Below, in pieces: positions 10,288-17,918 of a stretch of DNA of 26,177 nucleotides (positions within the stretch are counted from its first letter, which is position 1; each line of letters begins with the position of its first letter). Below the pieces are notes generated by a model that was not told the origin of the DNA, ran no database searches, and saw nothing but the letters and a program-made list of their open reading frames with translations. Location: the NCBI GenBank assembly GCA_016722045.1, contig JADKGY010000009.1:1-26177 (forward strand), given 5' to 3'. Origin of the DNA: Candidatus Opimibacter skivensis (lineage in GTDB: Bacteria > Bacteroidota > Bacteroidia > Chitinophagales > Saprospiraceae). Both the position numbers and the translations under genes were made by a program.

Positions 10288-11361
10288 TTAATTAACCCAG
10301 TCAGCTACAAAGAGATTCGTATCATGCGTCCCTTTATCATTTCGATTCGATGAAAATGAAATTTTCTTGCCATCCGGACTATGTCACTTGTTCCAGTCCA
10401 TTTCCATCAAGACCAATTATATACAAATTAAATTCAAATCCTTTTGTTCCTGCATGATTGGAAGAGAAAATAATTCTATCACCAGAAGGTAAAAAGTAAG
10501 GCGCCCAATTTGCCTTTCCCAGATGTGTCAATTGATGAAGATCACTCCCGTCAGTATTGCAAACGTATAATTCCATTTGGGTAGGCTGCACAAGATTCTG
10601 GGCAAGTAATTCTTTATATGACTTAATGTCTTCAGGTGTCGTAGGTCGTGATGCTCTGAATACAATTTTGCTTCCATCAGGAGAAAAGAATGCACCGCCG
10701 TCATAACCAAGGTCATGAGATATTTGGTGCACATGACTTCCATCCAGATCCATCGTATAGATTTCCAGATCACCACTTCTGATGCTCGTAAAAACAATTT
10801 TATCTCCTTTTGAGACACAGTTGCTTCCGCATCATACCCAGGGGAATTAGTCAATTTGCTTTTAATATTTCCCTTTAAGTCAGCTATGTAAATATCGAAT
10901 GAGGGATAAATAGGCCATACATATTTTCCACCAACTACGCGCTCTGGTGACGGCGGACATGCAGCATCAGCTTCGTGCGTACTTGCATACAGAATCGTAG
11001 TGTCGCCGGGCATGAAATAAGAACATGTAGTACGTCCTTTTCCAGTAGATATAAGTTGTGGAGCCTTAGTTGTATCCAGAGGTTGTGTGATATCGATCAT
11101 GAAGATCTGATCACATGATGTATTCCATGCTTTGCGTGTAGCCTGAAAAGTCAGTTTTTTACTATCAAAACTCCAATAGGCTTCTGCATTATCTCCTCCG
11201 AACGTGAGCTGGCGGACATTGGCCAGGTGTTTTTCCTGGTCGTAATGGATCGTATCTGGGGGTGCGGCAGTGGTCGCATTTTCCGTTGAAGCCTCAGCCT
11301 TGGGCTTGCAGGAAATAATTCCGGCGATACATATGCAGGCTATAAAAGAGAATTGGTTCAT
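10288..11361 (-). pseudogene. TolB-like PD40 beta-propeller lipoprotein, frameshifted with a small deletion
   Basis: The start at 11361 gives a lipoprotein signal with lipobox GIISC (Cys about residue 18). WD40-like PD40 blades follow: VRQLTFGGDNAEAYWSFDSK, then YIADLKGNIKSKLTNSPGYDAEATVS. A frame change lies near 10810-10820. The next frame continues IYTMDLDGSHVHQISHDLGY, FFSPDGSKIVFRASRP, LYVCNTDGSDLHQLT and GNGLEQVT. At about 10378 the frame hits a stop. The last blade, PDGKKISFSSNRNDKGTHDT, and the natural C-terminus FVADWVN to the TAA at 10288 are in another frame. The spacing at this join is too short for a normal blade-to-blade linker, suggesting about 10 codons missing. It is probably an envelope protein. 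It may be intact in the organism if these are assembly errors. Confidence 0.85.
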
Positions 11362-11380
11362 CCGTCGTACTTTAGTCCCA

Positions 11381-11388
11381 CAAATATA
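11381..11388 (-). promoter_or_regulatory. Putative -7 box for the PD40 gene
   Basis: The minus strand reads TATATTTG, a perfect match to the Bacteroidota TAnnTTTG -7 element, 19 bases before the ATG of the PD40 lipoprotein. No good -33 TTTG is visible. It lies in the 61-base gap shared with the divergent M28 peptidase gene. Confidence 0.45.
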
Positions 11389-11422
11389 GGCTCTTGATGG
11401 CCTTGCCTTAATACCTCTTCAG

Positions 11423-12687
11423 ATGAAAATAATACCTAATAGCCGGATACTCAGAGCCGGATTCATTCTTTTAAGTGCCCTCTTCATTTTTTCGTGTAGC
11501 ACCCTGAAATGGGAGAGTACGGCTACAGATGACCGGCAGATGCTTTCAGATATCTCTTTCCTGGCCTCTAATAAGCTCAAAGGCAGAACATTTGGATCGC
11601 CGGGTGAACTAAAAGCAGGTGATTATATCGCCGGCCGGTTTCAACAACTTGGCCTCCAACCAAAAGGAGAGAATGGAACATGGTTTCAGGCGCTTGCCGT
11701 AAAAAATCCAAATCCGCATACGGTTGAATTTTCAAAAAACAGTGACTCCACAGGATTGCATGGAAGAAATGTGATCGGGTTTATTGATCATAAGGCTCCT
11801 TTGACCATTATTCTTGGCGCACATTATGATCATCTGGGCATGGGGACATTTGGTTCGCTCGGCGATGGTAAGCCTGCCATTCACAATGGTGCAGATGATA
11901 ATGCAAGCGGCGTCGGCATGATCCTCGAATTAGCTGAGCGATTGAGAGCAAACAAAATTTCAATTATTTATTCATCGCATTTACCGGCGAAGAAAATGGA
12001 TTGTGGGGCTCAAATTATTATACAGAGCATCCTACGATTGATTTTAAAGATGTAACGGCTATGCTCAATTTCGATATGGTGGGCCGTCTTAATCCTGAAA
12101 GTAAATTGGCGATCAATGGCGTGGGAACATCTCCGGGTTGGCCTGACCTGATCAAATCATCTAACACATTTGGATTTGATATCACCTCGAGTGAATCAGG
12201 TATTGGTCCTTCAGATCATTCTTCTTTTTATGTCATGGATATGCCGGTGTTACATTTTTTCAGCGGTTCGCATGAAGACTATCATAAGCCTTCTGATGAT
12301 GTAGATAAAATCAATTCCGCAGGCATGGTACGAATAGCAAATCTCGTGGTAGCTATGATTTCAGGAATGAACAACAAGGAGAAGATGCAGTTTACCAAAA
12401 CGAAAGATGCTGATCCGTCTTCTTCACCTAAGTTGGAAGTTACACTTGGGGTCTTACCTGATTATTTATACGATGGGGCCGGTCTACGACTGGATGGTGT
12501 ACGTGATGGTAAGCCTGCTCAGATAGCCGGAATGAAAAAAGGAGATATCATCACCCACATGGCCGGAAAGGATATTAAAGATATCTATGCATACATGGCT
12601 GTGTTGGGTACATTTCACAAAGGCGACAAAATAAAAGTTACGGCGCTCCGTGGCGGAAAGGAAATGGAATTTGATATTAGTTTTTAA
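11423..12687 (+). CDS. M28 family zinc aminopeptidase lipoprotein with C-terminal PDZ domain (one frameshift)
   Basis: A secreted metallopeptidase of about 421 residues. The signal peptide ends in lipobox LFIFSC (Cys 25), so it is lipid-anchored in the envelope. The M28 di-zinc site is visible: GAHYDHLG (His ligand), NGADDNASGV (bridging Asp), TGEENGLWGS (catalytic Glu and Glu ligand), NFDMVGRLN (Asp) and HEDYHKPSDDVDKI (His). A PDZ-like domain follows (LGVLPDYLYDGAGLRLDGV, then AGMKKGDIITHMAGKDI), probably for substrate or partner binding. The frame breaks near 11954-11957, where AACAAAATTTC should be AACAAAAATTTC. Restoring one A gives NFNYLFIAFTGEEN and joins both halves exactly. This is a typical homopolymer error, so I consider the gene functional. 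Confidence 0.92.
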
Positions 12688-12904
12688 AAATTAATTTTCG
12701 GTTCGTTCGCTTCGACTCCGCTCAGCGACCGAAGAGGTTTCGCTTAAGGTCATTTCGACTCCGCTCAACGAATATTATTTTTTCCGAATTTTATTCAGTT
12801 AATTTTCGTTTTAGTGTTGAAGTGTTTTTCTTCATTGAGCGAAGTCGAAATGATTTTTGGAAGAGCTCGCACGGTCGCTGAGCGGAGTCGAAGCGATAGG
12901 CGCT
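12688..12904. repeat. Nested inverted repeats between convergent genes
   Basis: The outer arms at 12709-12731 and 12872-12894 are perfect 23-bp inverted copies containing TTCGACTCCGCTCAGCGACC. The inner arms at 12751-12772 and 12831-12852 are 22-bp inverted copies with two mismatches, containing TTCGACTCCGCTCAACG. The core motif is therefore present four times in alternating orientation. The element sits exactly between the stops of the plus-strand peptidase and the minus-strand lipoprotein. It could act as a bidirectional terminator or be a REP-like dispersed repeat. No T-run follows the outer arms. Confidence 0.85.
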
Positions 12905-14072
12905 CTACGCGGACAAATTCGCTCTCTTCACTTCATCGAAGAACTTTGGCTTCAGGCCTTTGAATGCATCCCAGATGATCGAAGCATCAGAAGGAAATGC
13001 AATCGGGGGGATCCGGGTTCTTAATTGATTGTCAAGAGCTCTTTCGTCGCCGAAGAAATTTCTGGCTGTATGGTTGAATGCATCTTCCACATCCATAGGT
13101 TGTGAATATATTCTGGCATTGGTTTTGGCATTTGTAATATCTATCCTGGCATGAATATGGGCTTTCTTGCTTTGGAGGGTTTCGACCACAGTGGCTTTGA
13201 CGGTAATGTATTTATCTTTTTTAATGTCATTGCCCAGTGAGTCTTTTTTCACATTGCCCCGATCATCAAGCACATATTCCCATCCATCGACGATATTTTT
13301 GGAATAGGCCTGTTGTCTTTCGCTGATCTCATCATGTGTGGTCGCGATATCTAATATTTTGAGTACGACCTTGTAATCGATTTTCATGTCTTCATCGATT
13401 TCGGTGTAGTATCGGTCCCAGCTACCGCCCATGTTAGCAAAATCTGCAGAGAGGATTTCTTCTTCAAAGCCTGCAGGCATGATGGTGTTGCTGTTGTTTT
13501 CGATCTGAAGTAATATTTTATTTAAACCCAGTCCCCACATTTCATCCCGCAATTCGGGTTTGTAATATTTGTCAGTGATCGAACAGATGTGATCGATCAG
13601 GTTGAAAGCCGCACGTGCTTGTTTCTTATTTCCCTTTCGTGCTGCGTTCACCATGTCATCAAGACGTTTTTCATAAAGATTGACGGCGGTGATTTTTGCT
13701 TCGGAAAGGATTTGGTCAGTATGTACAAATGTAAATTTTGCATGATAACCGGATACACTAATCAGGGGAAGAAACGGTTCTATTTTTTCCTGTCTTCTGT
13801 CGATGTCACGGGCGATGTCCATGATATCCTCCCAATCTTCAGGTCTGTCGGAATTTTTCAGTGATTCGATTGTAGCCATATTGCTCTTTGTCACTTTTTC
13901 GAAACCCTTTTCAAGGGCGATGACGTATTCATCTTTTTTCTTTTTTCCGGAGAGTTTCTTAGTAGCGAGATTGATGAGACCATCATAATCACCGCGTTCG
14001 AGCATCTTGTCGGCAGAAGCGCATGCACTCATCATAGCGAGAGTGATCGTGAGTAGGGAGCAGGTTTTTCAT
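12905..14072 (-). CDS. Hypothetical lipoprotein, all-helical N-terminal part (start restored by frameshift)
   Basis: I do not recognise a named family. The open frame begins MMSACASADKMLERGDYDGL. The true start is probably the ATG at 14072 (MKNLLPT...), whose frame joins after restoring a TC dinucleotide missing from CTACTCACG. This gives M-K-N-L-L-P-T-L-T-I-T-L-A-M-M-S-A-C, a clean lipoprotein signal with lipobox MSAC. The mature protein starts with a TPR-like helical stretch (DYDGLINLATKKL, YVIALEKGFEKV). It then has charged helices and a C-terminal beta-like region (DKYITVKATVVETLQ, KAHIHARIDI, ARIYSQPMDVEDAF). Total length is about 389 residues. Location is probably periplasmic or outer membrane. 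Its 3' end faces the nested inverted repeat. Confidence 0.8.
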
Positions 14073-14553
14073 GGTTGTTGCGTTTTATTACCTGTATGAC
14101 GACAGGTGTGAGCTCTGGGTTTCTTAAAATGTCTTAAGAAAACTTACGGCTGCGTTAAACTGAGGCAAAGATGAACAGATGGAATCGAATATACTCTGGA
14201 ATTATTTTAGGGAAGCCTCAGATTCAAATGAGTATAAAATCACCTTTCAGCCGCATAAGCGGACCAAATAATGACAATAATTTTGAACCAAAAACACCTT
14301 CAAATACAATGATTATCAGCTCGTTAGACCATCGTGGCACGACTAGTGGTGGCACGACTAGTCGTGCCACCACTAGTCGTGTCACGATGACTTTCGGGCT
14401 TAATTTGCTGCCGGATATTTTTCTTTTTTACCATGAAGTATCTCTTTGCATTACTCTTGTACCTCATTTTTTCAGGGGCAACCATGGTGCACGGAATGGG
14501 CATTTACAATTGTTCGGTTTAAGATTTGCTTATAATTAATCAACTTTGACCAT
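14073..14553. other. Intergenic region with a small inverted repeat and a large palindrome
   Basis: No convincing gene is seen. A 122-codon plus-strand open frame (14171-14539) has low-complexity TTSG/TTSR content derived from a palindrome and no family resemblance, so I do not call it. The region has a hairpin TTTCTTAA...TTAAGAAA at 14120-14141 and the 60-bp palindrome at 14330-14389. Confidence 0.6.
14330..14389. repeat. 60-bp near-perfect palindrome
   Basis: The two 30-base halves, centred between 14359 and 14360 within ACTAGT, are reverse complements at 29 of 30 positions. The single exception (14337 against 14382) is G opposite T, so plus-strand RNA could pair along the full length by a G-U wobble. 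Each half contains two direct copies of GTGGCACGACTAGT-like sequence, making a cross of repeats. Pairing stops abruptly at both ends. Confidence 0.95.
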
Positions 14554-15261
14554 ATGAAATCAATATTATTAGCTCTTGGAATTTGTTCAATTTGCACATG
14601 CTATAGCACAGGTCAATCCTCGCCAAAATCCGTCCATTTTAGAGCATCACTAACTCCTCAGGTTAGTAGTATGTGGAATGGCAGCCGTGACGGAACAGGA
14701 AGGGCTACATTTGGTTATGTCATTGAAGTGAAATTGGTTACAAAATTGTCTGACCGATTGCAACTGCATACCGGTTTTAATGTACAGGATTCTGAAATAA
14801 AGCAACGGTATAATAATCTACAATGGCCTTCAGATGTTGAAAACGGAATGTGGGTGCCTGGTCGATCATACGAGCAATTTGAAGCAAAATATTTTGGTAT
14901 CGGACTTGATGGAGGATTTGATTTTGCCTTGACCACAAAAGAAAATAACTGGTCGTTAAATGGTTCGGTAGCCTTGAGGCGAATGCTGAATGTGAATGAT
15001 AAATTAATCATCAACGAATCAGGTAACCTCCATGATCCCATAGAGGATGAATTGAAGAATACATTTAATAAAACACAGATTTTAATAAGCCTTGGGTGTA
15101 ATTATAATTTTCATATAGGTGCAGGTTGCAGATTTTTCATTGGACCTTCTTTCGAATACTCGATCAGAGATTTAATTGGATTTTCAGTTCCACAGATACT
15201 ATGGACGTATGATGGAGGTCATCCTGTATTTTTCGGATTAAAAACCGGTGTCATCTTTTAA
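14554..15261 (+). CDS. Outer-membrane beta-barrel protein (PorT-like), function unknown
   Basis: A 235-residue protein with an N-terminal signal peptide (MKSILLALGICSICTCYSTG) probably cleaved near STGQ. Alternating hydrophobic and polar strands typical of a small outer-membrane barrel follow, for example VHFRASLTPQVSSMW, ATFGYVIEVKLVTKL, LQLHTGFNVQDSEI, YFGIGLDGGFDFAL and WSLNGSVALRRML. It ends in VFFGLKTGVIF, with the terminal Phe expected for a barrel recognised by BAM. The size and pattern fit the PorT/outer-membrane beta-barrel superfamily common in Bacteroidota. The reading frame is intact. Ligand or transport role cannot be inferred. Confidence 0.8.
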   Translation: MKSILLALGICSICTCYSTGQSSPKSVHFRASLTPQVSSMWNGSRDGTGRATFGYVIEVKLVTKLSDRLQLHTGFNVQDSEIKQRYNNLQWPSDVENGMWVPGRSYEQFEAKYFGIGLDGGFDFALTTKENNWSLNGSVALRRMLNVNDKLIINESGNLHDPIEDELKNTFNKTQILISLGCNYNFHIGAGCRFFIGPSFEYSIRDLIGFSVPQILWTYDGGHPVFFGLKTGVIF

Positions 15262-15325
15262 TGCTTTTATTTTCCCCGGAATGCATAGATTTAAATTGCT
15301 ATTTTTTTATTCAGGAACACTACAA

Positions 15326-15487
15326 ATGAAACTCATCCTTTCTATCCTATTCTGCCTCATCCTTTCGGACGCGGTATTTGCGTCTATAGGGATAAATAGC
15401 AAGTCCCCTCCAGGGGATTTAGGGGTAGAAAAACAAAAAACCCCGCTTGTGGCGGGGTTCTTTGTCTTTAGAATTCAAAAGAAATAA
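15326..15487 (+). pseudogene. Small signal-peptide ORF or truncated secreted gene
   Basis: A 53-codon frame begins MKLILSILFCLILSDAVFA, a textbook signal peptide with an AVFA cleavage site. Beyond it the frame runs through an inverted-repeat spacer sequence (SKSPPGDLGVEKQK) and through the terminator hairpin of the opposing cold-shock gene. Either it is a very small secreted peptide or, more likely, the 5' end of a lost gene. Nothing in the mature part is recognisable. Confidence 0.3.
15428..15459 (-). terminator. Rho-independent terminator of the cold-shock gene
   Basis: On the minus strand the stem AACCCCGC and its partner GCGGGGTT (8 bp, loop CACAA, 15439-15459) are followed by a T-rich run, TTTTTTGTTTTTC. 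It sits 41 bases downstream of the cold-shock stop codon. The stem is symmetrical, but on the plus strand the trailing sequence is weaker (CTTTGTCTTT). Confidence 0.9.
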
Positions 15488-15499
15488 CTTACTGCGTGC

Positions 15500-15691
15500 T
15501 TATGCTTTTCTGACATTTACGGCATTTAGTCCTTTTCTTCCTTCGATGAGATCAAAGCTAACGTTATCGTTTTCTTTGACTTTTTCGGTGAGTCCACTGA
15601 CGTGTACGAAATACTCCTTTCCAGAAGACTCGTCCTTAATAAATCCGAATCCTTTGGATTCATTAAAGAATTTGACAATTCCTTTATTCAT
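15500..15691 (-). CDS. Cold-shock domain protein (CspA family)
   Basis: A 63-residue single-stranded nucleic-acid-binding OB-fold protein, which would melt RNA secondary structure in the cytoplasm. Start MNKGIVKFFNESKGFGFI has RNP1 (KGFGFI), and EYFVHVSGL carries RNP2 (FVHVS). Length is normal for the family (63-70 residues). I chose the ATG at 15691 because the alignment begins there; the in-frame extension upstream to 15742 is leader. The leader has a TATCTTTG -7 box, and the gene ends in a strong intrinsic terminator, so it is a single-gene transcript. Confidence 0.95.
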   Translation of the reverse strand: MNKGIVKFFNESKGFGFIKDESSGKEYFVHVSGLTEKVKENDNVSFDLIEGRKGLNAVNVRKA

Positions 15692-15716
15692 TGTATTAAA
15701 TTGATTAATTAGCCCG

Positions 15717-15724
15717 CAAAGATA
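15717..15724 (-). promoter_or_regulatory. -7 box of the cold-shock gene
   Basis: The minus strand reads TATCTTTG, an exact match to the Bacteroidota TAnnTTTG consensus, 25 bases before the ATG at 15691. The -33 region is weak (AACCTGC-like). The predicted 5' leader is short, so a long cold-sensing leader is not evident. Confidence 0.55.
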
Positions 15725-16177
15725 CATATTTCTGATAATCATGCAGGTTATGTACTTTTTTTTTCAACTTTTTGATAACCATACCCTCCCTGCCCTAAAA
15801 CTATCAGATCACCTTGTGGGATAGGGTTTAAACCCCGGAAGTGTTAAAAAAGTTCGTGTCTCACCAAATTTTCTCCCAGTTGGCCTATTGATATCTCTCA
15901 CATTAACAAGGCTTTCTGTGAATGGTAAGGGGATTGTCCGCTGTAAACGGTTAAAGATCAGGAGTTTCTTTTTCTTCTGCCATAAGACCTTTTAAACCTG
16001 GTTTTATGGAATTCAGGTTTAGGAGCCGCTTGAAATATATTCCGAACAGGAAGGTCTGGAGGTCTTATAATGAGGGAAACCATTGTTAAGCCTCAATAAT
16101 TTAGGATTACAGATAGGCAGGACTTATCTGATAAAGGGGAAAACAGGTTTGTCTGAAATATGATTTGGGTGTCTGTA

Positions 16178-16408
16178 CCTTATTTTCCTTAAACATGAAT
16201 CATTTTATGGTTTCCCGGACATGAAACGTAACAGGTTTTCCTTAAATATGAATCATAACAGGTTTTCCTTAAACATGAATCATTATAGGTTCTCCTTTGA
16301 CATGAATTGTAACAGGTTTTCCCAAACCATAAATCGGAGCTGTGTTCCTGATAAGTGAATCCCTGGAGGTTTTCTATGACTATGGACCATTTTAGGTTTT
16401 CCTAAAAC
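16178..16408 (+). repeat. Degenerate 27-bp tandem repeat (about 9 units)
   Basis: Units share the core AGGTTTTCCTTAAACATGAA, with period 27 (some units 26). Two adjacent units (16232-16258, 16259-16285) are almost identical; outer units are more diverged, as in an ageing minisatellite. Because 27 is a multiple of three, an open frame of 45 codons (16221-16358) reads nine-residue repeats of the type NRFSLNMNH. I see no start signal supporting translation. Confidence 0.75.
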
Positions 16409-16423
16409 ATGTTTTAGGAAAAC
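16396..16423. repeat. 28-bp perfect palindrome
   Basis: The 14-base half GTTTTCCTAAAACA is followed directly by its exact reverse complement, with no loop (centre 16409/16410). It lies at the end of the 27-bp repeat array and uses the same core (GTTTTCCT.AAACATG). It therefore looks like an inverted last unit and could form a cruciform. Confidence 0.9.
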
Positions 16424-16497
16424 ATGTATACAATAGAGTTTATTTAGATCTCACTAACTATCCGACCTATTAACCTTTAGTAATTTCTACACATCTT

Positions 16498-16681
16498 CCT
16501 TTCCGCCCTTTTCTACCTCTTCTGCCCCTTCCTCCTTTTCTGCCATTTCCTCCTTTTCTGCCATTTCCTCCTTTTCTGCCTTTTCCTCCTCTTCTGCCCC
16601 TTCCTCCTTTTCTGCCTTTTCCTCCTCTTCTGCCTTTTCCTCCTCTTCTGCCTTTTCTGCCTTTTCTGCCTTTTCTGCCCT
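16498..16681. repeat. Polypyrimidine/polypurine minisatellite (9- and 18-bp units)
   Basis: The plus strand is almost pure pyrimidine apart from the G in each CTGCC. It is built of TTTTCTGCC (9 bp) and TTTTCCTCCTCTTCTGCC-type (18 bp) units. It begins right at the stop of the cytochrome-like gene on the minus strand. The minus strand gives a lysine/arginine/glutamine-only frame (KRRKRQ repeats), which I regard as a translation of the repeat and not a protein. Such tracts can form triplex DNA and vary in length. Confidence 0.85.
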
Positions 16682-17086
16682 TTAATTATTCCTGGCCCCT
16701 TGTTCAAGCCACTTCAAAATCAGGCTCGTAGTGCAAGGATCCAATTTTCCATCCGGAGGCATGGGTTTGGATGTCGAAAACAACTGACTATACACAACAC
16801 TATGTGTCGGGTTAGCCGTGTTGATATATCCGCTGCCTTCCTTCTGTAGTGATGTGTAGGCCTTGTCAGCTTCAAGGTTAAGATTAGCAGCAGGTTCCGA
16901 ACCCGAATGGCAAAGTAGTGTGCTGCAATTCGCATTCAGTATCGGTACAATATCCACACTGAAAGAGATTATATCAGGCGCATTAGCACAAGGATGGCTC
17001 TCCAGGTTGTCGTAAGTACACGAACAAACTGTAATACCGTAAATGCTGAAAAACAAATACGGTATTACAGTTTTAAATCGAAACAT
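16682..17086 (-). CDS. Cytochrome c-like lipoprotein with CX4CH motif
   Basis: A 134-residue envelope lipoprotein that would carry a c-type haem or act as an electron-transfer partner. The start at 17086 (MFRFKTVIPYLFFSIYGITV) is an ATG; a TTG lies 15 bases further upstream. The lipobox is ITVCSC. The domain runs ISFSVDIVPILNANC, CSTLLCHSG (CX4CH rather than CXXCH), NLNLEADKAYTSL, GYINTANPTHSVVYSQL, MPPDGKLD (likely distal Met ligand) and LILKWLEQGA. This matches the small cytochrome-like domains common in Bacteroidota (PSCyt1-like). It follows the MbnP gene by 18 bases on the same strand, an operon arrangement, so a role beside copper handling is likely. Whether haem is attached through CX4CH is uncertain. 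Confidence 0.8.
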   Translation of the reverse strand: MFRFKTVIPYLFFSIYGITVCSCTYDNLESHPCANAPDIISFSVDIVPILNANCSTLLCHSGSEPAANLNLEADKAYTSLQKEGSGYINTANPTHSVVYSQLFSTSKPMPPDGKLDPCTTSLILKWLEQGARNN

Positions 17087-17104
17087 AATTTTTATTTTCA
17101 ATTA

Positions 17105-17872
17105 TTATTCTTCGTATTGAAACATTTCACTGATGCTCGTTTCCAACTGGCTTATCCAGATCCAAGAATTTTCTAATGGTGTTGTAATATTAAGATTACC
17201 GGCAACATTAAGATCAATCGTATCAAAAATCTTTGCATAATTAACTTCGATGTGAACTATGGCTAATTGTTCGGGAATGACACTGAAATTCTGGTCCGGC
17301 ATGGTGATTGTTACCCGATGGGCATTCGTACCGATCTTGAAAGCAAAAGGAACCAGATTTACTCCTGTGAGTGCATCAGTCGTATCAATTGTGCCCTGAA
17401 AGTTAAAGAATACAAAGCCATCGGGTTGTGCTGTTGCACCAAACCACATGGAAGGTTGATATAATATCAGGTCCGAAGTTGCTGGTGTTGAAGCATTCGT
17501 AGCATCATTCAGTCCAACATCAAATCGCACGGACTTATAATTTCCTGCGGGTACATCTCCAAGTTCATATTCTTCAAAACCTTGTTTCATCAGAATAGTC
17601 GATGAAGGTCCATCAATCAGACTGCCATCCGCTTTGATCAACTTAACATTGGAGATATATAGTTGTGCTGTAGTGACTGTAATTTGTCTTCCACTTGCCA
17701 AACCAATTGTGTCTCCATAGCTATCTACTTCAGTGGTATCCACTAATGTATGCATATGGAAAGCAAGGGATCCTGGTTTTGAGTCTGTTGGATTATCTTT
17801 ACAAGCACTGAATAAAGTGCTCATGAAGTATGTACCTACAAGAAGCAATAACATTGAATTTATTTTTTTCAT
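17105..17872 (-). CDS. MbnP family (copper-associated) lipoprotein
   Basis: A 255-residue lipoprotein of the MbnP family, whose methanotroph member binds copper in the periplasm with a haem partner (MbnH). Start at ATG 17872 gives MKKINSMLLLLVGTYF and lipobox LFSACKD. The domain begins GSLAFHMHTLVDT, where the His-Met-His is a candidate metal site. It continues with YISNVKLIKADGS, YELGDVPAGNYKSVRFDVGL, DLILYQPSMWFGA, GFVFFNFQG and IVHIEVNYAKIFD, the usual order of this family. It lies 46 bases downstream of the outer-membrane protein gene and 18 bases upstream of the cytochrome-like gene. A copper or siderophore-like carrier role at the envelope is inferred from family and neighbours; the haem partner here may be the CX4CH protein. 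Confidence 0.85.
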   Translation of the reverse strand: MKKINSMLLLLVGTYFMSTLFSACKDNPTDSKPGSLAFHMHTLVDTTEVDSYGDTIGLASGRQITVTTAQLYISNVKLIKADGSLIDGPSSTILMKQGFEEYELGDVPAGNYKSVRFDVGLNDATNASTPATSDLILYQPSMWFGATAQPDGFVFFNFQGTIDTTDALTGVNLVPFAFKIGTNAHRVTITMPDQNFSVIPEQLAIVHIEVNYAKIFDTIDLNVAGNLNITTPLENSWIWISQLETSISEMFQYEE

Positions 17873-17918
17873 TTTTATTTTTTTTAATGATTTGAATTTA
17901 ATGTTTCGAATACAGGCA

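Larger units (their letters stand above)
15743..16497. other. Gene-free region of about 0.75 kb with degenerate repeats
   Basis: No reading frame of known type is present. From 15743 to about 16175 I see only weak features, such as a 9-bp inverted pair ATAAGACCT (15982-15990) and AGGTCTTAT (16060-16068). From about 16178 the sequence is a 27-bp tandem repeat that ends in a 28-bp palindrome, both listed separately. No RNA gene is recognisable. Confidence 0.5.

Noticed and set aside
14120..14141. Hairpin TTTCTTAA...TTAAGAAA as a terminator
   Set aside because: The stem is AT-only, with no T-run in either direction, and it lies at gene 5' ends, not 3' ends.
14171..14539. 122-codon plus-strand open frame in the spacer before the beta-barrel gene
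   Set aside because: It spans the 60-bp palindrome, which dictates its TTSG/TTSR content. It has no signal, domain or plausible leader.
15402..15425. Short CCCCTCCAGGGG inverted repeat as a terminator for the beta-barrel gene
   Set aside because: It is not followed by a T-run and resembles dispersed Bacteroidota spacer sequence.
16178..16408. CRISPR array
   Set aside because: The 27-bp units are contiguous, with no unique spacers between them, and no cas gene is nearby.
16513..16707. Lys/Arg/Gln-only minus-strand open frame (KRRKRQ repeats)
   Set aside because: It is a translation of the polypurine minisatellite and overlaps the 3' end of the cytochrome-like gene.
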